A DNA stretch of 64,000 nt, taken from assembly GCF_016863635.1 (NCBI RefSeq), contig NZ_BOPG01000031.1, forward strand, positions 62,001 through 126,000, written 5' to 3'. This document shows positions 1 to 7,951 of the stretch, piece after piece (positions within the stretch are counted from its first letter, which is position 1; every line of letters begins with the position of its first letter). The stretch is from Virgisporangium aurantiacum. GTDB lineage: Bacteria > Actinomycetota > Actinomycetes > Mycobacteriales > Micromonosporaceae. The notes beneath the pieces are model-generated. The model was not told the origin of the DNA. It saw only the letters and a program-made list of their open reading frames with translations, and ran no database searches. Made by a program: the position numbers and the translations under genes.

Positions 1-242
1 GCCTCCTCGATGGCGCGGCGAAGCTCCGCCCCGACGTCCTCCCCGTCTTCGTCGAGCCGGTCGAGCAGTGCCCCGATCGACGGCGTCTCCGCCAGGACCC
101 GGCGGAAGGCGTCGGTGGTCACGCAGAAGCCGGGCGGCACGCTGACGCCGTCGAGCCGCAGCAGGACCGCCAGATTCGCGGCCTTGCCGCCGACATCCGC
201 GGCCTGTGCCTCGTCGATCTCGTGCAGACCCACCACGTACAT
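1..242 (-). CDS. PEP synthase / rifampin phosphotransferase-like protein, N-terminal fragment
   Basis: Only the first 80 codons lie in the window; the gene runs off the left edge. The N-terminus reads as the ATP-grasp domain of PEP/pyruvate-binding enzymes: GGKAANL at residues 18-24 followed by a VPPGFCVTTDAF block at 35-46, the signature shared by phosphoenolpyruvate synthase and rifampin phosphotransferase. These enzymes use ATP to phosphorylate pyruvate or an antibiotic through a mobile histidine domain. The ATG at 242 is preceded by a G-rich Shine-Dalgarno-like stretch. It sits 20 nt downstream of the ABC permease genes on the same strand, so co-transcription is possible. With only this fragment the two families cannot be separated. 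Confidence 0.75.
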   Translation of the reverse strand, partial: MYVVGLHEIDEAQAADVGGKAANLAVLLRLDGVSVPPGFCVTTDAFRRVLAETPSIGALLDRLDEDGEDVGAELRRAIEE

Positions 243-262
243 GAACGACCGCCCCCATTTCG

Positions 263-907
263 TCACGTGTCGCGGAACCGCAGCCGGAGGGTTCCGGCGA
301 GGAGCGCTCCGGCCGACCACGCGGCAACCACGCCGATTCTGGCAGAGGGGCCTGGTGCGGCCCCGTCGAGCAGCCGGCGCAGGTGCTCGTCGGTCACCAG
401 TTGGGTGAGGACCGGCGGCAGGAAGAGCAGTCCGAGCACGGTGCCGATCGCGGCGGCGGAGTCCCGCACGAGCGCGGCGGTGCCGAGGCTGAGGACGGCG
501 ACCAGGGCCAGGTAGGCGACCGTGCCGGCGCCGACCCATCCGTCGCGCAGGCCGACCCCGGCGACCAGCAGCGACCCGAGCACGGCGAGGCTGCCGGCCG
601 CGGCGACCACGACGGCGAGCACCAGTGCCTTGGCGGCCAGCACGGCCGGCCGGTTCGGGATCGCGGTCAGGGTGACGTGGATCAGCCGGGTGCTGTACTC
701 GCCGCTGATGGAGAGCACGCCGAGCACCGCGACCGGCGCCTGGCCCAGGTACACGCCGCTGAGGGCGAGCCGGGTGGCATCGACGCAGCCACCAGGTGAG
801 CAGACGGCGGCGCCGAGCGCGACGGTGCCGGTCACGGTGGCCAGGAGCAGCCAGGCGGGGCCGGGTGTGGTGCGCAGTTTGGTCCACTCCGCACGGACGA
901 TGTTCAC
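263..907 (-). CDS. ABC-2 type transporter permease (short subunit)
   Basis: A 214-residue integral membrane protein. It starts with the RAEWTKLRTTPG motif (residues 5-16) typical of the cytoplasmic N-terminus of actinobacterial ABC-2 permeases, followed by about six hydrophobic segments. The GTG at 907 was chosen because it overlaps the upstream stop (TGA 906-904) in a GTGA arrangement, indicating translational coupling with the longer permease; the longer open frame upstream is a shadow of that gene. Substrate unknown. No ATP-binding subunit is adjacent, so the partner ATPase must be encoded elsewhere if the transporter is functional. Confidence 0.85.
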   Translation of the reverse strand: MNIVRAEWTKLRTTPGPAWLLLATVTGTVALGAAVCSPGGCVDATRLALSGVYLGQAPVAVLGVLSISGEYSTRLIHVTLTAIPNRPAVLAAKALVLAVVVAAAGSLAVLGSLLVAGVGLRDGWVGAGTVAYLALVAVLSLGTAALVRDSAAAIGTVLGLLFLPPVLTQLVTDEHLRRLLDGAAPGPSARIGVVAAWSAGALLAGTLRLRFRDT

Positions 908-2358
908 GCATCCCGCCGGCGCAGCAGGACGGCGGCCAGGGTGAGGGCGAGCGCGGCGTAGCCGCACAGCACGGCCACGCCGGCCCAGGGCGGCAGCGGG
1001 AAGTAGCCGTTCGCCGGCGTGTAGAGGCCGTCGACCTGCGGGTGGCGGACGAGGGTCTGCTGCACGGCGAGCGCGGCGGCGGGGGTGACCCGGGTCAGCC
1101 ACTGGGCCAGGGACGGCGGCAGGAACGGGGTCAGCGCCAGCAGGTACGGCAGCACGGTGGCCGCGACGACGGTCGTCACGGCGGGGGCGCTGCGGCGCAG
1201 GATCGTGCCGACGCCGAGGGCGAAGACCGCGGTGACGGCGAGCATGGCCGCCGTGCCGATCTCGACGCGCAGCAGCGCACCGGACGTGGCCGGGAACAGG
1301 TAGAGGCCGAGGGCGCGGACCAGCCGCGTCCAGAGCGTCACGGCGAGGACGGTGGCGACCAGGCCGGTGACGAACGTGACTCCGGCGATGACGACGGCCT
1401 TGGCGAGGAGCATCCGGATCCGGCCGGCGCCGGCGCTCAGCGTGGTGCGGATCAGGCCGTACCGGTACTCGGAGGTGATCATCAGGGTGGCCACCACCAC
1501 GATCACGATCTGCGCCGGGAACGTGCCGAGGAGCAGGTCGTTCACGGCCGCCGCCGGGACGATGTCGCCGCGGGTGGCCGGGGCCAGGTCGCCGGCTCCG
1601 GTCACGGTGAACCCGGCGCCGGTCACGGCGAACCCGCCCGGGCTGTCCGGCGGCTGGCCGGCGAAGGTGGCGGTGCGCGCCCCGATCTGGTCACCGGTCC
1701 AGGCCGCCGCGGGCCAGTCGCCCGCCAGCTGCGGCGGGCCGAAGCCGGCGGTGGCGACGTCGCCGGCCGTCTGGATCCCGTGCACGTACTGCGGGCAGGC
1801 CACGAACAGGCCGGCGTCGACGGTGCCGGCCAACCCGGGGAGCCGCACCGTGCCCACCGGCTTCCACCGGGTGCCATCGGTCGAGTCCTCGCCGGTGATC
1901 GTGTCGCCGGAGCGGGTCAGCCGCAGCCAGCCCGCGCCGGCCTGCCCGGCCCGGTCGTGGCGGTAGTCGTGCTGCATCCGCACTCCGTGCCCGCCCGTCA
2001 CCATGATCGCGGCGTAGCGGGCGCCCGGCTCCGGGCCGGCCCTGACGATCAGGCCGGCCTTCGCCCACGGTGCGGTGCCGCCGCTGTCGCGCGCGCTCAA
2101 CGACGTCAGCGAGGTGACCGCGACGGTGATCCGGCCGTGGTCGGCGAGCGGACGGTGGACGAAGTAGAACGCGTCGCTGACCGGCTCGCCGGCCGGCCCG
2201 ATCGGGATCGGCTTCGCCTGCCCGGGCCCGCCGCCGCCGAGGCCGGTGACCGGGAACAGCAGGATCAGCAGGCCCGCGACCGCGCTGCCGCGCGCCCAGC
2301 CGGGTACCGACCGGAACTTCGTCCACTCCGCGCGCAGCAGGCGCAGCACGTCACTCAT
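904..2358 (-). CDS. ABC-2 type permease with inserted lectin-like extracytoplasmic domain
   Basis: 484 residues. The N-terminus carries the permease motif RLLRAEWTKFRSVPGW (about 6-21) and one membrane segment (about 25-42). A soluble insert of roughly 220 residues follows, containing a beta-sandwich-like stretch (STDGTRWKPVGTV followed by VDAGLFV) resembling DUF1349/concanavalin-like domains. The C-terminal part holds five or more membrane segments ending in LLRRRDA. The insert should lie outside the membrane, where it could bind a carbohydrate or peptide ligand; that role is inference. It is coupled to the short permease by a 4-nt overlap and is transcribed divergently from an OmpR-type two-component system, a common arrangement for peptide-sensing or detoxification transporters. 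Confidence 0.82.
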   Translation of the reverse strand: MSDVLRLLRAEWTKFRSVPGWARGSAVAGLLILLFPVTGLGGGGPGQAKPIPIGPAGEPVSDAFYFVHRPLADHGRITVAVTSLTSLSARDSGGTAPWAKAGLIVRAGPEPGARYAAIMVTGGHGVRMQHDYRHDRAGQAGAGWLRLTRSGDTITGEDSTDGTRWKPVGTVRLPGLAGTVDAGLFVACPQYVHGIQTAGDVATAGFGPPQLAGDWPAAAWTGDQIGARTATFAGQPPDSPGGFAVTGAGFTVTGAGDLAPATRGDIVPAAAVNDLLLGTFPAQIVIVVVATLMITSEYRYGLIRTTLSAGAGRIRMLLAKAVVIAGVTFVTGLVATVLAVTLWTRLVRALGLYLFPATSGALLRVEIGTAAMLAVTAVFALGVGTILRRSAPAVTTVVAATVLPYLLALTPFLPPSLAQWLTRVTPAAALAVQQTLVRHPQVDGLYTPANGYFPLPPWAGVAVLCGYAALALTLAAVLLRRRDA

Positions 2359-2402
2359 GGCCCGGATGTCTACGCCGGCGCCGGTGCCGGCCCGGTACGT
2401 CC

Positions 2403-2437
2403 GGCTGTCACCGGGCTGTCACCTGCCGGCTGACATC
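2403..2437 (+). promoter_or_regulatory. Direct repeats GGCTGTCACC, probable response-regulator site
   Basis: GGCTGTCACC occurs at 2403-2412 and again at 2414-2423, exactly 11 bp apart, with a degenerate third copy GGCTGACATC at 2428-2437. One-helical-turn direct repeats are the usual binding geometry of OmpR/PhoB-type regulators. They sit just upstream of the response regulator ATG at 2447, in the 88-bp gap shared with the ABC permease operon, so they could control both. Regulation itself is inferred. Confidence 0.6.
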
Positions 2438-2446
2438 GTGGGCGCC

Positions 2447-3109
2447 ATGAGGGTGCTGGTGGTGGAGGATCATCGGACACTGAACGCGTTGATCACGGCC
2501 GGCCTGCGCCGCGAGGCGATCGCGGTGGACGTCGCGTTCGACGGTCACGCCGCGCTGGACCGGGTGGCCGCCACCCGGTACGACGTGGTGGTCCTCGACC
2601 GCGACCTGCCGGGCGTGCACGGCGACGAGGTGTGCCGCCGGATCGTGGCCGGCGGGTCGGGCAGCCGGGTGCTGATGCTCACCGCGGCCGGCACCGTCCG
2701 CGACCGCGTGGAGGGCCTGGGCCTGGGCGCCGACGACTACCTGCCCAAGCCGTTCGACTTCGCCGAACTGGTGGCGCGGGTCCGGGCGCTGGCGCGCCGC
2801 TGCACGCCGCCGCTGCCCCCGGTGCTGGACAACGGCGATCTCACCCTGGACCCCAACCGGCTGGTCGCATTACGGGCCGGCCGGCGGCTGGACCTCGGTC
2901 CGAAGGAGTTCGCGGTCCTGGAGTACCTGCTCGCCGCCGGCGGCCGGGTCGTGTCCACCGAGGAACTGCTCGACCGGGTCTGGGACGAGGCGACCGACCC
3001 GTTCACCACCACCGTCAAGACGACGATCGGGCGGCTGCGCGGGAAACTCGGCCCACCACCGGCCATCCACACCGTCCGCGACGGCGGCTACCGCATCGGC
3101 GCGCCGTGA
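2447..3109 (+). CDS. OmpR-family response regulator
   Basis: 220 residues. Receiver domain about 1-115 with acidic pair E7/D8, phospho-acceptor D51 in VVVLDRDLPG and the conserved lysine in LPKPFDF; winged-helix output domain about 125-218 with the TTVKTTIGRLRGKLG recognition region. ATG 2447 is chosen because the receiver fold begins there. The stop overlaps the kinase start by a GTGA junction. One leucine codon, 2870-2872, is a rare TTA, so translation may depend on the bldA-type leucyl tRNA. Direct repeats immediately upstream suggest autoregulation and control of the divergent ABC permeases. Confidence 0.92.
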   Translation: MRVLVVEDHRTLNALITAGLRREAIAVDVAFDGHAALDRVAATRYDVVVLDRDLPGVHGDEVCRRIVAGGSGSRVLMLTAAGTVRDRVEGLGLGADDYLPKPFDFAELVARVRALARRCTPPLPPVLDNGDLTLDPNRLVALRAGRRLDLGPKEFAVLEYLLAAGGRVVSTEELLDRVWDEATDPFTTTVKTTIGRLRGKLGPPPAIHTVRDGGYRIGAP

Positions 3110-4182
3110 CCGGCCGCCGGTTGCGGACCCGGCTGGCGCTGCTGCACGCCGGGCTCGCGTTCGCCTGTGGGGTGCTGCTGCTGGCGTTCGTCGACCTGCC
3201 GCTGATCGTCACCGGCAACACCACCCACAAACCCGGCACCGGACCCTCCACCGGCGCCACGACCAACGTCGCGGAGGTGCTGCGGTACTCGGCGGTCGCG
3301 CTGGTGGTCATCGCGGGGGTGTCGGTCGGGCTCGGCTGGCTGATCGCCGGGCGGGCGGTGCGGCCCATCCGGCTGATCACCGCGTCCGCCCGCACCATGT
3401 CGGCCGACACCCTCGACAGCCGCATGCGGGTCCCGGCCGCCTACCGGGAGTTCACCGACCTGGCCGACACCCTGGACGGCCTGGTGCGGCGCCTGCACGA
3501 GTCGTTCACCGCGCAGCGGCAGTTCGTCGCCAACGCCTCCCACGAACTCCGCACCCCGCTGACCGTGCAGCGGACCCTGCTCCAGCTCACCCTCGCCGAC
3601 CCCGACGCGACGGCCGGCACCCTGCGATCGGCCTGCGAGGACCTGCTGGCCCTCGGCGAACGCCAGGAGCACCTGATCGACGCGCTGCTCACGCTGGCCG
3701 CCGGCTACCGGCCGATCGACTGCTGGGAACCGGTCGACCTGGCCGACGTCACCCGCAACGCCGTCCTGAACCACCACGCGGAAGCCGAGCGCCGGGGCAT
3801 CCGGGTGGCCGCCACCCTCGACCCGGTCACCGTGCCGGGCGACGCACGCCTGGCCGCGAGCCTCGTCACCAATCTGGTCGACAACGCGTTGCGGTACAAC
3901 GTCTCCGGCGGAACCGTCGAGATCGCCACGATGCCGCCCGGGCGGCTCACGGTCAGCAACAGCGGCCATCCGATCCCCGGATCGGAGCTCGACCGCATGT
4001 TCCAACCGTTCCAGCGGCTCGGCACCGACCGCGTCGACCGGACCGACGGACACGGCCTCGGGCTGGCGATCGTCGCCGCGATCGCCCACGCCCACCGCGC
4101 ACCGGTCACGGCCTATCCGCGACCGGGCGGCGGCCTCCACATCACCGTCGACTTCCCCTCCATTGGTCCAGGACCTGCCTGA
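3106..4182 (+). CDS. Sensor histidine kinase
   Basis: 358 residues. Two membrane segments (about 8-33 and 60-83) enclose a short extracytoplasmic loop of about 25 residues, so ligand is probably sensed in or near the membrane. A HAMP linker follows at about 84-135. The HisKA motif ASHELRTPLTVQ has its phospho-accepting H146, and the ATPase domain shows N (LVTNLVDNALRYN) and G (GHGLGLAIV) boxes. The GTG start at 3106 overlaps the response regulator stop. The 3' end overlaps the convergent regulator gene (4142-4846) by 41 bp. Probable partner of the preceding response regulator and functional partner of the divergent ABC permeases. Confidence 0.92.
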   Translation: MTGRRLRTRLALLHAGLAFACGVLLLAFVDLPLIVTGNTTHKPGTGPSTGATTNVAEVLRYSAVALVVIAGVSVGLGWLIAGRAVRPIRLITASARTMSADTLDSRMRVPAAYREFTDLADTLDGLVRRLHESFTAQRQFVANASHELRTPLTVQRTLLQLTLADPDATAGTLRSACEDLLALGERQEHLIDALLTLAAGYRPIDCWEPVDLADVTRNAVLNHHAEAERRGIRVAATLDPVTVPGDARLAASLVTNLVDNALRYNVSGGTVEIATMPPGRLTVSNSGHPIPGSELDRMFQPFQRLGTDRVDRTDGHGLGLAIVAAIAHAHRAPVTAYPRPGGGLHITVDFPSIGPGPA

Positions 4183-4846
4183 ACGCCTCGCTCAGGAGAT
4201 TCAGGAGGTCGACGGAGGACGCGAAGCGGGCGCCGGCCGGGGTCGCGGCGCCCAGGATCTCGGCGCCTTGTCGGGACGCGTCGGCCAGGGCGTCGTTCAT
4301 CCGCAGGGACGCGGCGAGGGACCGGAGCCAGACCTCCTCGTCGATGGCGTAGCGTTCGCGCCGCTCGCCGGGGACCCGGTCGCGCCGGATCATGTCCTGC
4401 TGTTCGAGGAACCCGACGGCGTGCGAGACCGACGCCGGGCTGACGCGGAGCCGCTCGACCAGGTCGGCGGCGGTGAGGGCGCCGGAGTCGGTGACGTAGA
4501 GGCAGGTCAGCACCCGCGCCTCCATCCGGGGCAGGCCCTGCTGCACGAGCAGCGCGATGAACGACTCGGTGAAGGCCCGCACGGCGTGCGGATCACGCCC
4601 GTGGTCGCTGTCGGCGATCGGCCGCGCCGGCGGCCGGGCCGTCTTGACCCGGCGCGCCCGGTGCCGGGTGGCGTCGTGCGCGCGGTCGGCGGCGTAGCCG
4701 GCAGGCCCGCCGTTGCGGGTGACCTCCCGCATGATCGTCGAGGCGGGCCGCCCGAGGCTCCGGCCGATCTCGGCGTAACCGAGGCCGTCGGCCAGCCCGT
4801 CGGCGATGCGTCGACGGTCGTCTGCGGTGAGCCTGCCTCCGGGCAT
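4142..4846 (-). CDS. Dual-HTH transcriptional regulator (IS30-like HTH plus MarR/GbsR-type winged helix)
   Basis: 234 residues with two DNA-binding modules. Residues 1-45 (LTADDRRRIADGLADG through LGRPASTIMREV) read as an IS30-transposase-type HTH. Residues about 90-180 (LTAADLVERLRVSPASVSHAVGFLEQQDMIRR) read as a MarR/GbsR winged helix with an ERRERY wing. A basic linker joins them. The gene is divergent from the beta-lactamase-family gene, and the gap between them is full of repeats, so it probably represses that gene and itself. The last 41 bp overlap the convergent histidine kinase gene. No transposase catalytic domain is present. Confidence 0.8.
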   Translation of the reverse strand: MPGGRLTADDRRRIADGLADGLGYAEIGRSLGRPASTIMREVTRNGGPAGYAADRAHDATRHRARRVKTARPPARPIADSDHGRDPHAVRAFTESFIALLVQQGLPRMEARVLTCLYVTDSGALTAADLVERLRVSPASVSHAVGFLEQQDMIRRDRVPGERRERYAIDEEVWLRSLAASLRMNDALADASRQGAEILGAATPAGARFASSVDLLNLLSEAFRQVLDQWRGSRR

Positions 4847-4857
4847 GGCCGCCAGTA

Positions 4858-4988
4858 TGCGTTCAGTCGCACGTCATTGCAATATCCCTCGTTGCGTTCA
4901 GCCGCATATCCATTGCAATGTCGACGAATGTTGTTTGTTGCGAACGTGTGTCGCACGTCGCTTTCGTTGACGAAATTCTGAACGCAAC
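4858..4988. promoter_or_regulatory. Divergent operator region with direct and inverted repeats
   Basis: Two direct copies of a composite element occur at 4858-4886 and 4893-4922, each TGCGTTCAG, 8-9 variable bases, then CATTGCAATA or CATTGCAATG. The second core, CATTGCAATG (4911-4920), is a perfect 10-bp palindrome. GTTGCGTTCAG (4891-4901) recurs in perfect inverted orientation as CTGAACGCAAC (4978-4988). The region lies between the dual-HTH regulator and the serine hydrolase gene. It is locally AT-richer than the surrounding coding DNA and probably contains both promoters. Two kinds of site would fit a regulator with two HTH modules; this is inference. Confidence 0.6.
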
Positions 4989-5045
4989 GTAGCGTTCCCA
5001 TCGTTCAGTGATTCCCGAACGATGCCGAACGCAAGGAGAAACATC

Positions 5046-6266
5046 ATGGGGAAGGGCTTCTCCGAGGCCGGACTGCGCAGGCTGCGCGACGTGCTGGCCC
5101 GCCACGTCGAGTCGGGGAAGATACCCGGGCTCGTCGCCCTGGTCGGCCGCGGCGAGGAGACGCACGTCGAAGCGCTCGGCACCATGCGCCACGACGGCGG
5201 CCCGCCGATGCGCCGCGACACGATCTTCCGGATGGCCTCGACGTCGAAGCCCGTCACGGTCGCGGCGACGATGGCGCTGCTCGACGACTGCCGGCTGCGG
5301 CTCGACGACCTGGTGCAGCAGTGGCTGCCGGAGCTCGCCGACCGGCGGGTGCTGGCCCGGATCGACGGCCCGCTCGACGACACGGTGCCGGCGCGCCGGC
5401 CGATCACCGTGCGGGACCTGCTGACGTCGACGTTCGGGCTCGGCATGGACATGACGGCGCTGGGCACGCCGATCATGGCCGCGATCTTCGAGCAGGGCCT
5501 CACGCCCAACCTGCCGGAGCCGATGCCCGGGCCGGACGAGTGGCTGCGCCGCCTCGGCACGCTCCCGCTGATGCAGCAGCCCGGCGAGCGCTGGCAGTAC
5601 CAGATCAGCAACGACCTGCTCGGCGTGCTCGTCGCCCGGGTCACCGGCCAGCCGTTCGACGCGTTCCTCCAGGACCGCGTCTTCGGCCCGCTGGGCATGA
5701 AGGACACCGGTTTCTCCGTGCCGGCCGACCAGCTCGACCGGCTGCCGCCCCTGTACGCCCCCGACCCGCAGACCGGCGAGTTCCACGTGTGGGACCCGGC
5801 CGAGGGCGGCCGCCACAGCCAACCCCCGGTGTTCCCGAGCGGCGGCGGCGGGCTGAACTCCACCGTCGACGACTTCCACGCGTACTTCCGGATGCTGCTC
5901 GACAAGGGGACGCACGGGTCCACGCGGATCCTGTCCCGGCCCGCCGTCGAGCTGATGACCACCAACCGCCTCACGCCCGAGCAGCAGGCCGCCCGGCACG
6001 CCCAGGCCGTCGAGAACGTGCACATCTCGTTCGGCCAGGGGCAGCACGGCGGCTGGGGCTTCGGGATGGCGGTGCGCACCTACCGCGGTGACTACGCGCC
6101 CGTCGGCCAGTTCGGGTGGGACGGCGGAGCCGGCACCTCGGCCTACGCCGACCCGGAGAACCAGGTCGTCGGAATCCTGCTCACCCAGGTCGGCATGACC
6201 GTCCCGGACTCGGCCCGGGCGTTCCACGACTTCTGGACCACGCTCTACCAGGTGATCGACGACTGA
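5046..6266 (+). CDS. Serine hydrolase, class C beta-lactamase family
   Basis: 406 residues, cytoplasmic-looking since no signal peptide is visible. The S-x-x-K motif is S65-T-S-K68 (MASTSKPVT) and the second-motif tyrosine is probably Y185 in WQYQISNDLLG. The family includes esterases, D-aminopeptidases and beta-lactamases, so substrate is unresolved. ATG 5046 is preferred over the in-frame ATG 5022 because AAGGAG (5033-5038) sits 7 nt before it. Divergent from the dual-HTH regulator and probably under its control. Only 8 nt separate its stop from the convergent metalloprotease stop. Confidence 0.88.
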   Translation: MGKGFSEAGLRRLRDVLARHVESGKIPGLVALVGRGEETHVEALGTMRHDGGPPMRRDTIFRMASTSKPVTVAATMALLDDCRLRLDDLVQQWLPELADRRVLARIDGPLDDTVPARRPITVRDLLTSTFGLGMDMTALGTPIMAAIFEQGLTPNLPEPMPGPDEWLRRLGTLPLMQQPGERWQYQISNDLLGVLVARVTGQPFDAFLQDRVFGPLGMKDTGFSVPADQLDRLPPLYAPDPQTGEFHVWDPAEGGRHSQPPVFPSGGGGLNSTVDDFHAYFRMLLDKGTHGSTRILSRPAVELMTTNRLTPEQQAARHAQAVENVHISFGQGQHGGWGFGMAVRTYRGDYAPVGQFGWDGGAGTSAYADPENQVVGILLTQVGMTVPDSARAFHDFWTTLYQVIDD

Positions 6267-6274
6267 CGTCGGGC

Positions 6275-7690
6275 CTATCCGAAGGTGACGTCGACGGTCA
6301 TGACCTCGTCGCCGGGCTGGCCGGACACCCCGATGGTGACTCCCGACCAGCCACCGCCGGGCAGGTCGAGCGCCGGCGTGGTCGACCGGCCGATCCGGTT
6401 GTTGCCCAGCGACGGGTACAGGTCGTTGGCGTCGCCCCGGTTGCCCTGGCGGAAGACCTTCGCCAGGTCGTTCCTGCCGTCGGCCTGCAGGAGCTGGATC
6501 GCCAGCCGCCGCTCGTCGTCGACGTCGGCGATCGACTCGTCGACCACGTACACGGCGACCCCCTCGTCGGGCAGGTACGCGTCCTGTCCGCGTCGACGGC
6601 GGTACTCGACGATCAGGTACTGGGTGTCGGTCATCGTGTCCGGGTTCTGCACGAGCAGCATCCCGCCGCCCTCGGCGGCCGGCCCCAGCTTGATGCCCTG
6701 CGTCGTCGCGGTGATGACCTGCGGCTCGGCCCAGCCGTGGAACATCCGGAGCATGCCGTTGGGGTACACCGGCGTCAGCCCGCCGTTGCCCCAGCTTCCG
6801 GACGCCATCAGGCAGTAGTCGCCCAGACCGTTGGACTTCTTCGCCGCAACGTCTCCGGTGTCGTAGAAGTCGGCCCACCGGGCGGCGAGGTGACCCCACT
6901 CGTGGGCGCACACGCCGACCTGGCAGTCCTCCGGCACCGTCAGGAACGTCCTGACCCGGAGGTCGTCACCCACGTCGACGCCGCCCTGCGGGATGTTCCA
7001 CTTCAGGCTCCACAGGTCGTCGCGGGACATGGTCTCCTCCGCGCCACGACCGGCGTGCACCACGAAGAGCGCGGTGACCAGCTTCTCGCCCAGCGCGTCG
7101 AACCCATCGAACCGCACGCCCTCCGCGACGGCCGCGCTCACCGCGTCGCGGGCCAGTCCCTGCGCGTTGCGCGGGAACTGCGTGGACATGCCGGACTCCC
7201 CGTTGACGTAGTAGCTCGCCGGCTGCGGCATCCGGAACCACCCGTGCACCTCACCGGTCACGTCGATGCCGGAATCGGAGCCGGCGTCGAATCCGCTCAC
7301 CAGCCGGTAGTAGTCACGCATGCTGCCGGTGGGGAACTCGCCGTTGCTGAACAGCATCGACTCGTAGTAGCCGGTACCGTGGTCGCGGGCGTGCGGCAGG
7401 TCGGGGAAGTCGACCAGCAGCACCATCGTCTTCACCTCGCCGCGCAGCTTCGCGGGCGGCCGGTCGATGAGCTGCGCGCCGGCGCTCGGGCCCTCGGTGA
7501 CCGCACCGTCGTCGAGGCCGACGACGTTCTCACCTCGGCGCCCCGAACGCCAGACCCAGAAATACTGCTCGAACGTCATGTCCGGCGGCAGCCGGCGCGA
7601 TTTCACGAGTTCGAGATACCGGCTGTACAGCTGCGCGAGCGCCTGCGGCGACGGTGGTACGAGACACCGGTGATTTCCGTGGGTACGCAT
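6275..7690 (-). CDS. M6-family-like zinc metalloprotease
   Basis: About 471 residues. The zinc-binding motif is HEWGH (H263, E264, H267 from the ATG at 7690) within VCAHEWGHLAARWADFYDTGD, matching the HExxH plus downstream D/Y pattern of immune-inhibitor-A-like M6 peptidases. The preceding region (MVLLVDFPDLPH, SMRDYYRLVSG) also matches that family. No classical signal peptide is seen, which is unusual for this normally secreted family. A GTG at 7699 is in frame, but the AGGAAGG motif fits the ATG at 7690 better. The C-terminal beta-rich tail (about 400-471) may be an accessory domain. Confidence 0.8.
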   Translation of the reverse strand: MRTHGNHRCLVPPSPQALAQLYSRYLELVKSRRLPPDMTFEQYFWVWRSGRRGENVVGLDDGAVTEGPSAGAQLIDRPPAKLRGEVKTMVLLVDFPDLPHARDHGTGYYESMLFSNGEFPTGSMRDYYRLVSGFDAGSDSGIDVTGEVHGWFRMPQPASYYVNGESGMSTQFPRNAQGLARDAVSAAVAEGVRFDGFDALGEKLVTALFVVHAGRGAEETMSRDDLWSLKWNIPQGGVDVGDDLRVRTFLTVPEDCQVGVCAHEWGHLAARWADFYDTGDVAAKKSNGLGDYCLMASGSWGNGGLTPVYPNGMLRMFHGWAEPQVITATTQGIKLGPAAEGGGMLLVQNPDTMTDTQYLIVEYRRRRGQDAYLPDEGVAVYVVDESIADVDDERRLAIQLLQADGRNDLAKVFRQGNRGDANDLYPSLGNNRIGRSTTPALDLPGGGWSGVTIGVSGQPGDEVMTVDVTFG

Positions 7691-7939
7691 GGTGGACACG
7701 TCCTTCCTCAGGTGGTCATCGCGAGTTCCCCGCGCCGATCCTCATGCGTCACACCGTCCACAGTGATCCGCTCCGAATGGGCGCGCCCGAAACGTCAATT
7801 CACGGTAGATCCCGGTGACCCGCGCGCGCAGGGGAGTGTGGCTTTGTCGGGTTGTTGTCTGTCACCCGCTTCCGGTCCCGTCTCCGGCGGCCGGTGGTAC
7901 CCACCGGATCGGAAGGCGGGCGCCGAAGTGTCGTGCGTC

Positions 7940-7945
7940 TATGGT
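7940..7945 (+). promoter_or_regulatory. -10-like hexamer TATGGT giving a leaderless DinB-fold transcript
   Basis: TATGGT ends 6 nt before the ATG at 7952 and no Shine-Dalgarno sequence is visible. This spacing predicts transcription starting at or next to the start codon. No convincing -35 box is seen. Confidence 0.35.
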
Positions 7946-7951
7946 CGGGAC

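Noticed and set aside
796..2433. 545-residue open frame antisense to the ABC permease
   Set aside because: Extreme Arg/Gly/Asp bias, no domain, and mirrors the well-supported permease on the other strand.
4142..4846. Possible IS30 transposase
   Set aside because: Only the HTH is IS30-like; there is no DDE catalytic domain and no terminal inverted repeat.
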